From contig JAFTOD010000002.1 of NCBI GenBank assembly GCA_017451525.1, positions 62,001 to 126,000 of the forward strand: DNA of 64,000 bases. Reading direction: 5' to 3'. Origin of the DNA: Paludibacteraceae bacterium (GTDB lineage Bacteria > Bacteroidota > Bacteroidia > Bacteroidales > Paludibacteraceae). The position numbers and the translations under genes are program-made. This document shows, in pieces, positions 41,887 through 50,822 of the stretch; position 1 is the stretch's first letter; each line of letters opens with the position of its first letter. A model generated the notes under the pieces. It searched no databases. It had not been told where the DNA came from and saw only the letters and a list, made by a program, of their open reading frames with translations.

Positions 41887-42708
41887 ATGAAGAAGATTTT
41901 CATTTTTTGCGCATGTTGCGCAACAGCCATTATGGCATTAGCTGATGGTGAAGTAACGATTGGAACTGTGTACATCGATGAGACAGTAGCATCATTAGAT
42001 AACATTGTGACCGCTCTCAATGATGTTGAAGGTGTAAGTGCTACTGGTACAATTACCTACGATGTTGAAACCAAAACACTCACATTAAATGAAGCGACAG
42101 TTGTTGTTTCATTAGATAAACCAGTTATTCGATTCTCTTCTTGGGCAGAAGATGTGACTATCGAACTTATTGGTGAGAATACCTTAAAGAATACCTATGA
42201 GGGGTATGTAGATTGTATGACATGTCCAACTGTCGGAACCAATAGTATTACCATTACTGGTGAAGGTAAACTCAATCTTTCTACCAAACAATGGTATCCT
42301 ATAAACTTGAGCGGTGGAAAATTAACAATTAGCAATACTACCGTTGTAGCTGCCAGCGAAAAGTATAATTATGGTATTTGCTACAATTCAGGTGTAGGAG
42401 GAGAACTGTTTATAGAAAAGGCTAATCTAACTACACCAAACATCAGTGCTTTGTCTGGCATACAACTGACAGATTGCTATATTATACAACCAGCTAATGC
42501 TGAGGTAGTTAATACAGGAGATTCCTGGTATATTGATAAAAAAGGTAGTAGTGAAAACATCGTTATCTCTGTAGAAAAAGGTGGAGTAGGTACTTCTGTT
42601 GATAATGTAATAATAGATGCTAAAAATGCAAAAAAAATCATAGATGGTCAGTTGGTAATCGAACATGATAATAATATCTACACATTGATGGGACAAATTA
42701 TCAAATAA
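41887..42708 (+). CDS. Small secreted beta-rich protein with short sorting-like tail
   Basis: The ATG at 41887 gives a signal peptide (MKKIFIFCACCATAIMALAD); an upstream ATG at 41851 would bury it. The mature protein has beta-helix or adhesin-like repeats (GTITYDVETKTLTLNEATVV, VTIELIGENTLKNTYEG, SITITGEGKLNLST, GGKLTISNTTVVA), recalling the carbohydrate-binding or lectin-like beta-helix domains common in Bacteroidales. The end, KKIIDGQLVIEHDNNIYTLM plus GQIIK, is a tail shared with three other secreted proteins in the window. No catalytic motif seen. It lies downstream of a structured RNA and a leader hairpin. Confidence 0.75.
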   Translation: MKKIFIFCACCATAIMALADGEVTIGTVYIDETVASLDNIVTALNDVEGVSATGTITYDVETKTLTLNEATVVVSLDKPVIRFSSWAEDVTIELIGENTLKNTYEGYVDCMTCPTVGTNSITITGEGKLNLSTKQWYPINLSGGKLTISNTTVVAASEKYNYGICYNSGVGGELFIEKANLTTPNISALSGIQLTDCYIIQPANAEVVNTGDSWYIDKKGSSENIVISVEKGGVGTSVDNVIIDAKNAKKIIDGQLVIEHDNNIYTLMGQIIK

Positions 42709-42762
42709 TGATCAATTTCATCATTTCTAATGTATCTCGCAACTGAGAGATACAATCCAATT

Positions 42763-42797
42763 ACTCACTTCGTAGTTTGCGGGGTGAGTTTTTTTTA
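42763..42797 (+). terminator. Terminator after the small secreted protein
   Basis: ACTCAC and GTGAGT form a stem with an internal loop, followed by eight T; it lies 55 bases past the stop. Confidence 0.75.
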
Positions 42798-42825
42798 AAA
42801 TTCTTAATCCAAAATTAACACAAAA

Positions 42826-42857
42826 TTTGCATAAACGTAAATTTTGTTGTACCTTTG
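42826..42857 (+). promoter_or_regulatory. Promoter of the DUF3276 gene
   Basis: TTTG at 42826-42829 and TACCTTTG at 42850-42857, 20-base gap; leader of about 27 nt. Confidence 0.82.
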
Positions 42858-42890
42858 CACAAAATTAACCAATTTAGATAGATTAAAGAG

Positions 42891-43265
42891 ATGGAAAATC
42901 GTAGATTTGAAGGAAAAAATGAGCCAGAAATCGTGTATTCACGTAGTGTGAAAGCAGGAAAACGTATCTATTATCTGGATGTGAAAAAGGCTCGCAATGA
43001 GGATTTGTACCTCTGCATCACAGAGAGCAAACGCAAACAAACGGGAGAGGCAGAGCCTCCACAATTCGAAAAACACAAAGTGTTCCTCTACAAAGAAGAT
43101 TTTGCACACTTCACAGAAGGACTCAATGATGTGATTGCCTTTGTACAAAGTCAATTAGGCGAAATCGAAGAGCGCAAAGAATGGACTCCTGAAACCGAAA
43201 ACGAACAAGAGAAAACCGAAGAGAAAGGACTGCTCGGAAGTATCTTAGATAAGTTGAAGAATTGA
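42891..43265 (+). CDS. DUF3276 / PUR-alpha-like nucleic-acid-binding protein
   Basis: This 124-residue protein has the DUF3276 pattern: EIVYSRSVKAGKRIYYLDVK, DLYLCITESKR, HKVFLYKEDFAHFTEGLNDV. The fold resembles eukaryotic PUR repeats that bind single-stranded nucleic acid. The C-terminal tail is acidic and variable. It is monocistronic. Its last 21 bases overlap the 3' end of the convergent coaBC gene. Confidence 0.92.
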   Translation: MENRRFEGKNEPEIVYSRSVKAGKRIYYLDVKKARNEDLYLCITESKRKQTGEAEPPQFEKHKVFLYKEDFAHFTEGLNDVIAFVQSQLGEIEERKEWTPETENEQEKTEEKGLLGSILDKLKN

Positions 43266-44462
43266 TTCTACAATAACATCTGCAACCTCCTGCTTCAGAA
43301 GAAGTGGGAGGTCTTTTTTGGTACCATCAGCAAAGAGTAGGGTCACTTTGTTGGTATCCACTCCAAACCCAGCACCTTGGTCTTGCAATGAGTTGAGCAC
43401 AATCATATCCAGATTCTTGCTCTGCAACTTACGCAGCGCATTGGCTTGCTCATCGTGTGTCTCCAATGCAAAACCAACCAGTCGTTGGTGCGCTTGTTTA
43501 GATGCTCCTAATGTGGCTGCAATGTCGGTGGTGGTTTTTAGTTCGACAACCATACCGTCTTGCCCAGGTTGCTTCTTGATTTTCTTGTCTGCTGTGGTGC
43601 AGGGCGTGAAGTCGGCTACAGCAGCGCACAGAATAGCTATGTCGGCTTGCTCAAAAGCAGCTACTGTGGCTTCGCACATCGCTGCACTTGACACCACATT
43701 CTCCACTCTCAGCGGACAGAACTGCTGCCATGCTTTGAGCGACAGATGGGTTGGACCGCTGACCAATGTCACTTCTGCACCTCTATTAAGGCACGCGCGC
43801 ACGAGCGAGTAGCCCATCTTGCCCGTCGAGGCATTGCTGATATAGCGCACAGGGTCAATGGCCTCTTGAGTGGGACCTGCTGTGATGACCACATGCTTGC
43901 CAGCCATCGTTTTAGGAGTGAGGGCATATTCAGCAGCAGCCACCAGCACATCTACTTCTTGCATGCGCCCCTTGCCTGTTGTTCCACAAGCCAGTTCGCC
44001 ACTTGCCGCATCCAGCATGGTGATATTGTCCCATTGCGAAAGCGTGCGGATTGCCTCTTGCGTAGCGGGCGATTCGTACATGTTCGTATTCATTGCTGGC
44101 GCAATCACCACTGGCTTGCGCATTGCTGCAAATGTGGTGGTCAGGGCATCATCTGCAATGCCATGAGCCATCTTGCACAGCACATTAGCCGTAGCGGGAG
44201 CAATCAGCATCATGTCCGCCCAATCGGGTAGGGAAATATGCTCTGTGCTATGCTCATTGATAGCGGCAAACACATCCGAATACACCTTGTGCCCACTGAC
44301 CGTTTGTAGTGTAAGAGAGGTGACAAACTCCAAGGCATTCTTGGTAGTTGTCACCTGCACATCGGCACCTGCTTTCTTCAGTAGGCGGATCAGTTCGGGC
44401 ATCTTGTAGGCTGCAATGCCTCCGCTAATCCCGACTAAGATATGTTTACCCGCTAAATTCAT
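43245..44462 (-). CDS. coaBC: Phosphopantothenoylcysteine synthetase/decarboxylase
   Basis: CoaBC carries out two steps of CoA synthesis. The decarboxylase (CoaC) half has GISGGIAAYKMPELIR, the catalytic His in TEHISLPDW, PAMNTNMY and the flap Cys in ELACGTTGKGRM. The synthetase (CoaB) half has ITAGPTQEAIDPVRYISNAS, TGKMGYSL, CAAVADFTP, the KIKK motif and FALETHDE. Length 405 is normal. It leads toward DUF3276 and overlaps it tail to tail. Confidence 0.97.
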   Translation of the reverse strand: MNLAGKHILVGISGGIAAYKMPELIRLLKKAGADVQVTTTKNALEFVTSLTLQTVSGHKVYSDVFAAINEHSTEHISLPDWADMMLIAPATANVLCKMAHGIADDALTTTFAAMRKPVVIAPAMNTNMYESPATQEAIRTLSQWDNITMLDAASGELACGTTGKGRMQEVDVLVAAAEYALTPKTMAGKHVVITAGPTQEAIDPVRYISNASTGKMGYSLVRACLNRGAEVTLVSGPTHLSLKAWQQFCPLRVENVVSSAAMCEATVAAFEQADIAILCAAVADFTPCTTADKKIKKQPGQDGMVVELKTTTDIAATLGASKQAHQRLVGFALETHDEQANALRKLQSKNLDMIVLNSLQDQGAGFGVDTNKVTLLFADGTKKDLPLLLKQEVADVIVESILQLI

Positions 44463-44473
44463 TCAGATTGCTT

Positions 44474-44512
44474 TTGCCTAACTTCCAACAGCCACAAAGT
44501 GGCGGTCTTATT
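44474..44512. repeat. Inverted copy of the GTTAGAAGTTAGA repeat family
   Basis: CCTAACTTCCAACAGCCAC followed by AAAGTGGCGGTCT is, on the minus strand, AGACCGCC ... GGCTGTTGGAAGTTAGG, matching 31857-31910. Confidence 0.65.
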
Positions 44513-44843
44513 TCAGCACTTCATCGCGGTTACTACCACGATAAATCAACTGATTGTCAATAAACTCTTGGGTAGCAATCAATGTTGCTTTAGGCAGTTG
44601 CTCGTAGTTCTTTGAGATCTCTATTTGCTCTTGATTCTCAAATGTCTCATCTGCTGAATCTTGTGGAATAGAGAAATCTTGCAACTTAGAATCAAGTTCT
44701 TTCTTCATAGCTGTACTGATTTGGTTGCTACGTTTGCCCAATATGGCTACGGTTTCGTACACATTGCCCACTTTCTCAGTAAGCTCATTCATGTCCCTTG
44801 TGATGGTTGTTCTGGGAGCAGTTGTCTTCTTGTAATCAATCAT
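44508..44843 (-). CDS. rpoZ: Omega/Rpb6-like RNA polymerase subunit (RpoZ)
   Basis: The Bacteroidota form of omega: MIDYKKTTAPRTTITRDM, GNVYETVAILGKRSNQISTA (the helix that clamps beta prime) and FENQEQIEISKNYEQLPKAT. Length 111 is usual. It assists RNA polymerase assembly. It is between bamD and coaBC, a typical order in this phylum. Confidence 0.93.
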   Translation of the reverse strand: MIDYKKTTAPRTTITRDMNELTEKVGNVYETVAILGKRSNQISTAMKKELDSKLQDFSIPQDSADETFENQEQIEISKNYEQLPKATLIATQEFIDNQLIYRGSNRDEVLK

Positions 44844-44867
44844 ATTATTGTATTTTTTAATTTCTCG

Positions 44868-45686
44868 TTATTGTAGTACCTTCTTAATCTCCTTGTTGAT
44901 TCTCTCCGCAGCTGCTATATGCTTTGAGTTGGGATATTCAGTAACAAAACTATAATATTCATCCTCTGCCTCACGTGCGCGGTCTTCTTTTTTGCTATCA
45001 ATCGAATGAACCATCTGTTGGTATTTCGCTTGCAGAATCAACCAATTGAGCTCCTCTTGGTGCTTGTTGGTAGGGTAGTCTTTGAGGGCATTCTTTGCCA
45101 CAATCTCAGCACTCAAATAGTTGTTGCCTAAATAAGTACCCAGATTGTAGTAGAGCTTAGCATTCAAATATTCCTTATAAGCCAATTTGTCGTACAACTC
45201 GTTCATCTCCTTGTATGCTTGCTCGGCATAAGGACTCTCGGGATACAATTCGATGAACTGGGTGTAAAACTCAATGGCTTTTTTAGTGTCAGTCTGATCC
45301 AAACGAGCATCAGGAGCATCCAAATAATAGCAATGTCCTACTTGGAAACGTGCTTCCACAATATAACGCCCTTTGGGGTAGTTGCGAATATATGCTTGAT
45401 AGTACTCTGCGGCAGATAGATAGTCCTTCTGACCCATATAACAGCGTGATAGATATGCCAATACGTCTTGCGAACGGTCGGTGCCTTTGTAGTAGGAAGT
45501 CACCTCATCAAGCAATGTCTGAGCTTTGATGTATTGCTCATCATTGAAATACACCAATGCTTTTTGATACTTCAAGTCAGGGTCTTTGGATTTGAGCAAC
45601 TGCTGATATTCACCGCAACCATACAAACCAAGTGCGCACATCAGCACACACATACCACGCATTATGTTATCAATCATTTTTTGCAT
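44868..45686 (-). CDS. bamD: Outer membrane assembly lipoprotein BamD
   Basis: BamD is a TPR lipoprotein of the outer-membrane beta-barrel assembly machine. The lipobox is GLYGC, so the start must be shortly before; I chose the ATG at 45686, with 45662 also possible. TPR-type helices follow (YQKALVYFNDEQYIKAQTLL, YLSRCYMGQKDYLSAAEYYQ, YIRNYPKGRYIVEARFQVGH, FIELYPESPYAEQAYKEM). The promoter is at 45739-45769. It is followed by rpoZ and coaBC. Confidence 0.93.
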   Translation of the reverse strand: MQKMIDNIMRGMCVLMCALGLYGCGEYQQLLKSKDPDLKYQKALVYFNDEQYIKAQTLLDEVTSYYKGTDRSQDVLAYLSRCYMGQKDYLSAAEYYQAYIRNYPKGRYIVEARFQVGHCYYLDAPDARLDQTDTKKAIEFYTQFIELYPESPYAEQAYKEMNELYDKLAYKEYLNAKLYYNLGTYLGNNYLSAEIVAKNALKDYPTNKHQEELNWLILQAKYQQMVHSIDSKKEDRAREAEDEYYSFVTEYPNSKHIAAAERINKEIKKVLQ

Positions 45687-45738
45687 CCTTACGGGAGATT
45701 TCAATTGCCCATTTTTAGTCAAAATACAAATCAGCCTG

Positions 45739-45769
45739 CAAAGTTACAACATTTTTGTGAGATATGCAA
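45739..45769 (-). promoter_or_regulatory. Promoter of bamD-rpoZ-coaBC
   Basis: On the minus strand TTG at 45769-45767 and TAACTTTG at 45746-45739, 20-base gap. Confidence 0.78.
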
Positions 45770-45789
45770 GAAAAAAGTATAAAAATAAT

Positions 45790-47790
45790 CTAAAGTGGGT
45801 ATTTTTCGCCCAATATGGTATAGTAAACTCCGTTATGGTTGATAATCAACTGTCCGTTGTGGAGCATTTTAACACCAAGCATATTAGGTGCTGCAATAGC
45901 TGCTACATCGCTCGTTTGTCGCTCTTGTGCTACACACCATAGTTGCACTTCGTTCCACACAATCATTACGATGGCATCAACATATCGGAAACTGCCGTAT
46001 TGCATACCCATATCAAATTTATCTGCGATACTAACACCGCTAATAGTTGCACTTGATAGTAGGCTCTCTTCGCTAATCGCTGCATCTGCAATGCGAATAT
46101 ATGCACATACGTCGCTTGAGTCCAATTGATTGATGCTAACGGGAGGACATTCCACCTTGTCTTTCTCTATCTCCCACGCTTGGGTGGGGGATAATTCGGG
46201 TACTCCGTAATAGTTGCGAAAACGCCCAACCACGTGACGTAGTACATGTCCTTGTTGCAATCCCGAACCATATCGGTGCCCTGTTCCATCTCCTGTATCA
46301 TAGATAAGCATTGAGCCCGTGGTGTCGCGAATGAATATATATGAATCATATTTTTTTGTAACAACAACAGAGTCCAAATAGATGGTTTCGTGGTCGGTTG
46401 ATTGTGAAGCTTGAGCAATAGTCATCGGGGCAACGGCACGCAACATCACAGTGGCTTCACATCGTACATCGCCGCTTTGCAGCACAAGCGTATCCAGATA
46501 GTAACCACTTTCTGAAATACTATACGCAATGGTCAATTGTCCACCATCGCGATCAATAGTATTGGAGGATAGTTGAAAGTGTTGGTTGTGCTTGAGCGAA
46601 GCATTTATATCTTCCGTAAGACGGTTCGCGTTGATAGTGATGTTGCGTTCACCAGTACAAACCGTATGGTCAAGTAGTACCGTGCCAAAATTGGTAAGTG
46701 GGGCGATTATTGCCATCGTGTCACCAAGTGCTTCTACACGGCGATAGATGCATACTGGGGTTTGGCTCAACTCGGCATAGCAACTGAATAGAGGGGGATT
46801 GTTGCTGGCATTATATTGTAAGTATTTACCGATGCTATTACCAAGGTTCATAATAGTAGCCTCGCCCGTGTTAGCTATGGAGATATCCCAATAGCCATAA
46901 TTGCCGTAAGTGCCTGAATCATAAAGCTTATCCCATAGTGCAAGGCGATTCTTAGTCTTACCTCCGCTGGCAACCAAATAGGCACTCTCGTAGCGAATAT
47001 TATCTTCAATATAGAATGCCACTTCACCATTCAACTCACCGCGATGCAACGTATAAATAGCATCGTTGTTGGCGGTCAATTGCATACGATCATCGGAATA
47101 CTCTCCTTCAATAGCGTGGATGTTATTAACTGACACTTCTTCGTTGAAATATCCCATAATCTTTGTCACATTGGGGTGATACACACCAATGATTATTTGA
47201 TCTGAATCTTGCAATTGATCAATATGGGTTACTAATTGATACGTGTCTGTGGTAAAAGGAGATGAACCGCTATTGCTACTGCGAATGCTAATGGTGTTGA
47301 TGTTGATAGCATTCTCGGTGCACTCTACCCAAAAACGAATTTTACCACTCTCGGGTGTCGTAACTTGAATAGTTGTATCACGGTTGTACTGTCCTTGACC
47401 TTTAGCGGGACGATTGATGACCAACTCATGTGCTGTGTTGTCGCCAATCTGTACGTAAATACTTCCTTTGCCTTTACTGGTGTTTTGACAAAAATTGATG
47501 TCAATGATACGTACATTTTCAAAGTGAACAACAGATGTGGCTCCAGCACCTGTCGTGCCAGTCTTTACACTGACGCCTCGTCCGTAAATTCGTCCTTGTG
47601 CATCGGTATAACCTTCTGCATAAGAGTACGCTTCCTTATCGCATACCCACCCATCAGCAACACCGTCACACGTGGTTGCATTGACCTGACTAATCCAATC
47701 CTTGGATACAAAACTATAGGTGGTAATTCCAGCGTGAGCGGAATAGGATAGTATTGTAAATAATACTAAAGTGATAAATCGATTCTTCAT
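45790..47790 (-). CDS. Secreted protein with OB-fold-like domain and short tail
   Basis: The ATG at 47790 starts a signal peptide (FITLVLFTILSYSAHA); an upstream in-frame codon would precede it by 20 residues. The N-terminal half is beta-rich (YSYAEGYTDAQGRIYGRGVS, SGKIRFWVECTENAININTI). Near 470-560 is a segment like the Bacteroidota OB-fold module (YLDSVVVTKKYDSYIFIRDT, SMLIYDTGDG, GHVLRHVVGRFRNYYGV). The last residues, LHNGQLIINHNGVYYTILGE, are the tail shared with other secreted proteins here. It lies 10 bases after the GDPD gene and is probably co-transcribed. Function unknown. Confidence 0.75.
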   Translation of the reverse strand: MKNRFITLVLFTILSYSAHAGITTYSFVSKDWISQVNATTCDGVADGWVCDKEAYSYAEGYTDAQGRIYGRGVSVKTGTTGAGATSVVHFENVRIIDINFCQNTSKGKGSIYVQIGDNTAHELVINRPAKGQGQYNRDTTIQVTTPESGKIRFWVECTENAININTISIRSSNSGSSPFTTDTYQLVTHIDQLQDSDQIIIGVYHPNVTKIMGYFNEEVSVNNIHAIEGEYSDDRMQLTANNDAIYTLHRGELNGEVAFYIEDNIRYESAYLVASGGKTKNRLALWDKLYDSGTYGNYGYWDISIANTGEATIMNLGNSIGKYLQYNASNNPPLFSCYAELSQTPVCIYRRVEALGDTMAIIAPLTNFGTVLLDHTVCTGERNITINANRLTEDINASLKHNQHFQLSSNTIDRDGGQLTIAYSISESGYYLDTLVLQSGDVRCEATVMLRAVAPMTIAQASQSTDHETIYLDSVVVTKKYDSYIFIRDTTGSMLIYDTGDGTGHRYGSGLQQGHVLRHVVGRFRNYYGVPELSPTQAWEIEKDKVECPPVSINQLDSSDVCAYIRIADAAISEESLLSSATISGVSIADKFDMGMQYGSFRYVDAIVMIVWNEVQLWCVAQERQTSDVAAIAAPNMLGVKMLHNGQLIINHNGVYYTILGEKYPL

Positions 47791-47800
47791 ACGTGTATTT

Positions 47801-49939
47801 TTATAGGATTGTTTGTCCATGCAAATTATATATATTGCCTTCGCTGACAATATGTATTTGTCCGTCTTCTAAGTATTTCCCACTAATCTTAGTTGTCGTG
47901 ATGTTTTGCACGCCTGTTGAGGTGGTTACTGTCACTTCGCAAGTGGCAGTTCTATCGCCCAAAGTAGCTGTGACGGTATAGGTGCCTTCCTTGGTAGAGG
48001 TGAGGGTAGCGGTCAATCCGTTTTTTGTGAGTCTTGTTGCACGATTGGTGGGAGAATAACGCCATGTTATATCTTGATCTGTTGCATTAGCAGGAGTAAT
48101 GATTGCTTGCAAATGGGCTGTATCGCCGACTTCGACCGATATGTTGGTTGGATTAAGTGCAAAATCTGTAACGCGAATTTTATGTGGCTCTGTACTAATC
48201 TCCCATGCTGCGATACCATGTCCTAGACAGTATTCGTACAAGTTCACCGTCACAGAATCAACGCGTTCCCAATGGAAGAAAGCCCCTACAGATGCATTAG
48301 CATAGTAGCCGCCATCACCCAATGGCTCTTGGGTGTACATAGGAGTGAGTTCGGCTGATGTCATATCGCGAAGGGTCCAGCCGCCCTTATAGTGGCTACC
48401 AGAAGTATAGACAAACATGTCGTGTCCATTCAATTGAAACAATGCACCACCTACGGTATTGCAGCGTGCAGGAGCTGTTGTGCCGTTAGGAGATGTGAAG
48501 TAAGCCCCCTTGTCGCCATTTTTGTAGAGATGATAACCATTGGCACGCACTTGGTAAATGAAATGATTAGGGGTGTTGTCAATTGGAATCACGTAGCCAG
48601 CAGTAGTACCCGTCATGCTTACTGCACATGAGGTAGTAGAAACAAAGTTACCATTAGCAATCTTAACTACTTCTACGAAATTCTGTCCGTTAGGGAAGAA
48701 ATATACATATCCACCAGCAGCAGAGAAAATATCTCCACTAGCAGTAGGAAAGTTGGTTTGACCATTGTTGTTGAGTTTTATATCAATCACATACTCTGTC
48801 GTGTCATTGGGTTTATATACCGTCAATTGCGTTGGTATAGTTGCATCAGGGGATGTATGCAGGATTAAGTTAGCAGCATCATCGCGGCAGATACCGTGGC
48901 GAAGATTAGGATGTTCAATACCTGATTCGAAGATGTTGCCAGCAGTATCTATAGCCACCACTTTGCGTTGGCTGTAGTCTGCTACATAGAATACACCATC
49001 TATATAGGCAGCCTCTTGGGCATTCTTATAATTACCTTCTAACGTAGTTGGAAACCCCGCAGGGAGAGTGCCCGCTGTCTCACTATGATTGAATAGTTCA
49101 GTGATATATAATGTATCTACAGGTTGAGTAGGTGCCAGAGCTTCCCAATCGACTTCCTCTAGTTCTGGCATTTCGGATGCCATGAGGTAGTCGCAGGTCA
49201 TGGTAGTACAACCGAGTTCGCCGTGTTGTTGGTAAGAAGCGAGACTGTTAACCGTCCAACATGCTACTTCCATTCCTGCGTCGTGGCATTTGCGAGCCAT
49301 ATACTTGCTGAGTCCGCCTGTTTGTACACTGGGATTGATTCCCCATGTTTTGCACCACTCATAGTTGGCCTCACTCACCTCATAGCAGAGGAATTGGCAT
49401 TTGAGTGCCGGGTAATTAGTGCGTACATGTTCCAATGACTTTTTCATAGAAGTTAATATGCGTGCTTCTTCTATAAGTCCGTGCTTTTCAATCAATTTGT
49501 ATAGTCCATGAAAACGGCTCATATCGTTGTTATTGATACCTGTAGCCCATTTGAGCTCAATGATTGGGAACACGTTATTCTCCTTGCAAATCTCCAAATA
49601 GCGATCTACCGTCAAGATCTTAGCGGTATAAGTTACGCCGCTACGCGTTTGGGTAAGGGTAAGATCTTTAATGTCTTCAAACTTGGTGTAAGGAATTTGT
49701 ACGTTATGTCCTACACGGCTTAGATCGTCGTCGTGCCAGCAGACATATTCACCATCGCTAGTGGTCTTGACATCAATCTCCAAGCCAGTATAACCATAGT
49801 GGTTGATACCATTCATCATGGCCTCTTCGGTGTTTTCCACTCCGCGATAACTGCCGCGGTGACCTGCAAATAAAGGTTTCCAAGCATATGCTTGTGTGAG
49901 TGTGCAAGCAATGCATAGTAATAGTACAAGTTTTCTCAT
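47801..49939 (-). CDS. Secreted glycerophosphodiester phosphodiesterase with BIG2 domain
   Basis: GDPD enzymes split glycerophosphodiesters into glycerol-3-phosphate and an alcohol. After a signal peptide (LVLLLCIACTLTQAYA) come the catalytic residues: H27-R28 in FAGHRGSYRGVENTEEA, E54 and D56 in GLEIDVKTTSDG and H69 in WHDDDLSR; ELKWA and WTVNS complete the barrel. Residues 280-600 form a beta-propeller-like region (GVFYVADYSQRKVVAID). A BIG2 module follows (ISVEVGDTAHLQAIITPANA), then the tail GKYLEDGQIHIVSEGNIYNL. Export to the surface is expected. Confidence 0.92.
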   Translation of the reverse strand: MRKLVLLLCIACTLTQAYAWKPLFAGHRGSYRGVENTEEAMMNGINHYGYTGLEIDVKTTSDGEYVCWHDDDLSRVGHNVQIPYTKFEDIKDLTLTQTRSGVTYTAKILTVDRYLEICKENNVFPIIELKWATGINNNDMSRFHGLYKLIEKHGLIEEARILTSMKKSLEHVRTNYPALKCQFLCYEVSEANYEWCKTWGINPSVQTGGLSKYMARKCHDAGMEVACWTVNSLASYQQHGELGCTTMTCDYLMASEMPELEEVDWEALAPTQPVDTLYITELFNHSETAGTLPAGFPTTLEGNYKNAQEAAYIDGVFYVADYSQRKVVAIDTAGNIFESGIEHPNLRHGICRDDAANLILHTSPDATIPTQLTVYKPNDTTEYVIDIKLNNNGQTNFPTASGDIFSAAGGYVYFFPNGQNFVEVVKIANGNFVSTTSCAVSMTGTTAGYVIPIDNTPNHFIYQVRANGYHLYKNGDKGAYFTSPNGTTAPARCNTVGGALFQLNGHDMFVYTSGSHYKGGWTLRDMTSAELTPMYTQEPLGDGGYYANASVGAFFHWERVDSVTVNLYEYCLGHGIAAWEISTEPHKIRVTDFALNPTNISVEVGDTAHLQAIITPANATDQDITWRYSPTNRATRLTKNGLTATLTSTKEGTYTVTATLGDRTATCEVTVTTSTGVQNITTTKISGKYLEDGQIHIVSEGNIYNLHGQTIL

Positions 49940-49965
49940 GGTATGATATATTAGGTTGTTGATGA

Positions 49966-50685
49966 CTACTCTCTTATTCGTCTAAATTCGGCTAAAACGA
50001 TGGCTGTAGCAATGCTTACATTTAGGCTTTCGGAGGTGCTGGCGTTAATAGGATAGGAGGGGATGAGCAAAGGATGCGTAATCAATTTCCTAATGCTTTC
50101 GCTTATTCCATTACCTTCGTTGCCCATGATGATTACTCCGCGTTGTTTATCAGGTATAGCATACGGCTCATACATATTTTCTCCTTCTAACAGCGTGCCG
50201 TAGAGCGGTAAGCCTGTTTGCCGAAGTAATGTTAGTTCTTTTGGTAAATCCACGTAGTGCACTCGCACGCGCGCCAATGCTCCCATTGTAGCTTGTACTA
50301 CCTTGGGATTGTAGCAGTCGGCTGTGTCACGCGAACAAAGTATATCATGAATGCCAAACCAGTCACAAGTACGGATGATAGTTCCTAAATTGCCAGGATC
50401 TTGCACACCATCCAATGCTACCAACAAACCAGATGGTATTTCGCTATTGAACTCTCGTTTCTTGAAAACACCAATCACCCCCTGCGGAGTACGTAATGAA
50501 GACATTTGCTCTATCTCCGTATAAGTGGCATTGTCGGACGTTGCGAGAAGCACTAATTCAAAAGCCTTTCTCAATTCCTCTACACATTTCGCACCTTCTG
50601 CCACAAATACACCTTCAGCATCGCGGTGTTTCTTCTGTTGCAAGCTGCGCACCCACTTAACTTGTGCTTTGCTCAAATGTTCCAT
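49966..50685 (-). CDS. SpoU/TrmH-family 2'-O-ribose RNA methyltransferase
   Basis: The three SPOUT motifs are present: VALDGVQDPGNLGTIIRTCD (motif 1), RGVIIMGNEGNGIS (motif 2) and IPSYPINASTSESLNVSIA (motif 3), which form the SAM-binding knot. An N-terminal substrate domain starts MEHLSKAQVKWVRSLQQKKH. Most relatives act on 23S rRNA (RlmB-like) or tRNA; which one cannot be told. Divergent from the tilS-aroE gene, with back-to-back promoters. Confidence 0.93.
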   Translation of the reverse strand: MEHLSKAQVKWVRSLQQKKHRDAEGVFVAEGAKCVEELRKAFELVLLATSDNATYTEIEQMSSLRTPQGVIGVFKKREFNSEIPSGLLVALDGVQDPGNLGTIIRTCDWFGIHDILCSRDTADCYNPKVVQATMGALARVRVHYVDLPKELTLLRQTGLPLYGTLLEGENMYEPYAIPDKQRGVIIMGNEGNGISESIRKLITHPLLIPSYPINASTSESLNVSIATAIVLAEFRRIRE

Positions 50686-50704
50686 AGTAACATAGTTTTT
50701 GCTG

Positions 50705-50735
50705 CAAAATTACAAAAAAAAATACACATACGCAA
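50705..50735 (-). promoter_or_regulatory. Promoter of the RNA methyltransferase gene
   Basis: On the minus strand TTG at 50735-50733 and TAATTTTG at 50712-50705, 20-base gap. Confidence 0.7.
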
Positions 50736-50761
50736 GCAAAACATATTTTTTTTACATTCTG

Positions 50762-50793
50762 CTTGGTTATCTCGTAAATTTTTAGTACCTTTG
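50762..50793 (+). promoter_or_regulatory. Promoter of the tilS-aroE operon
   Basis: CTTG at 50762-50765 and TACCTTTG at 50786-50793, 20-base gap; the leader to the GTG at 50823 is about 23 nt. Confidence 0.75.
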
Positions 50794-50822
50794 CAACCTA
50801 AATTTGGAAGAAAAAGCGTGTA

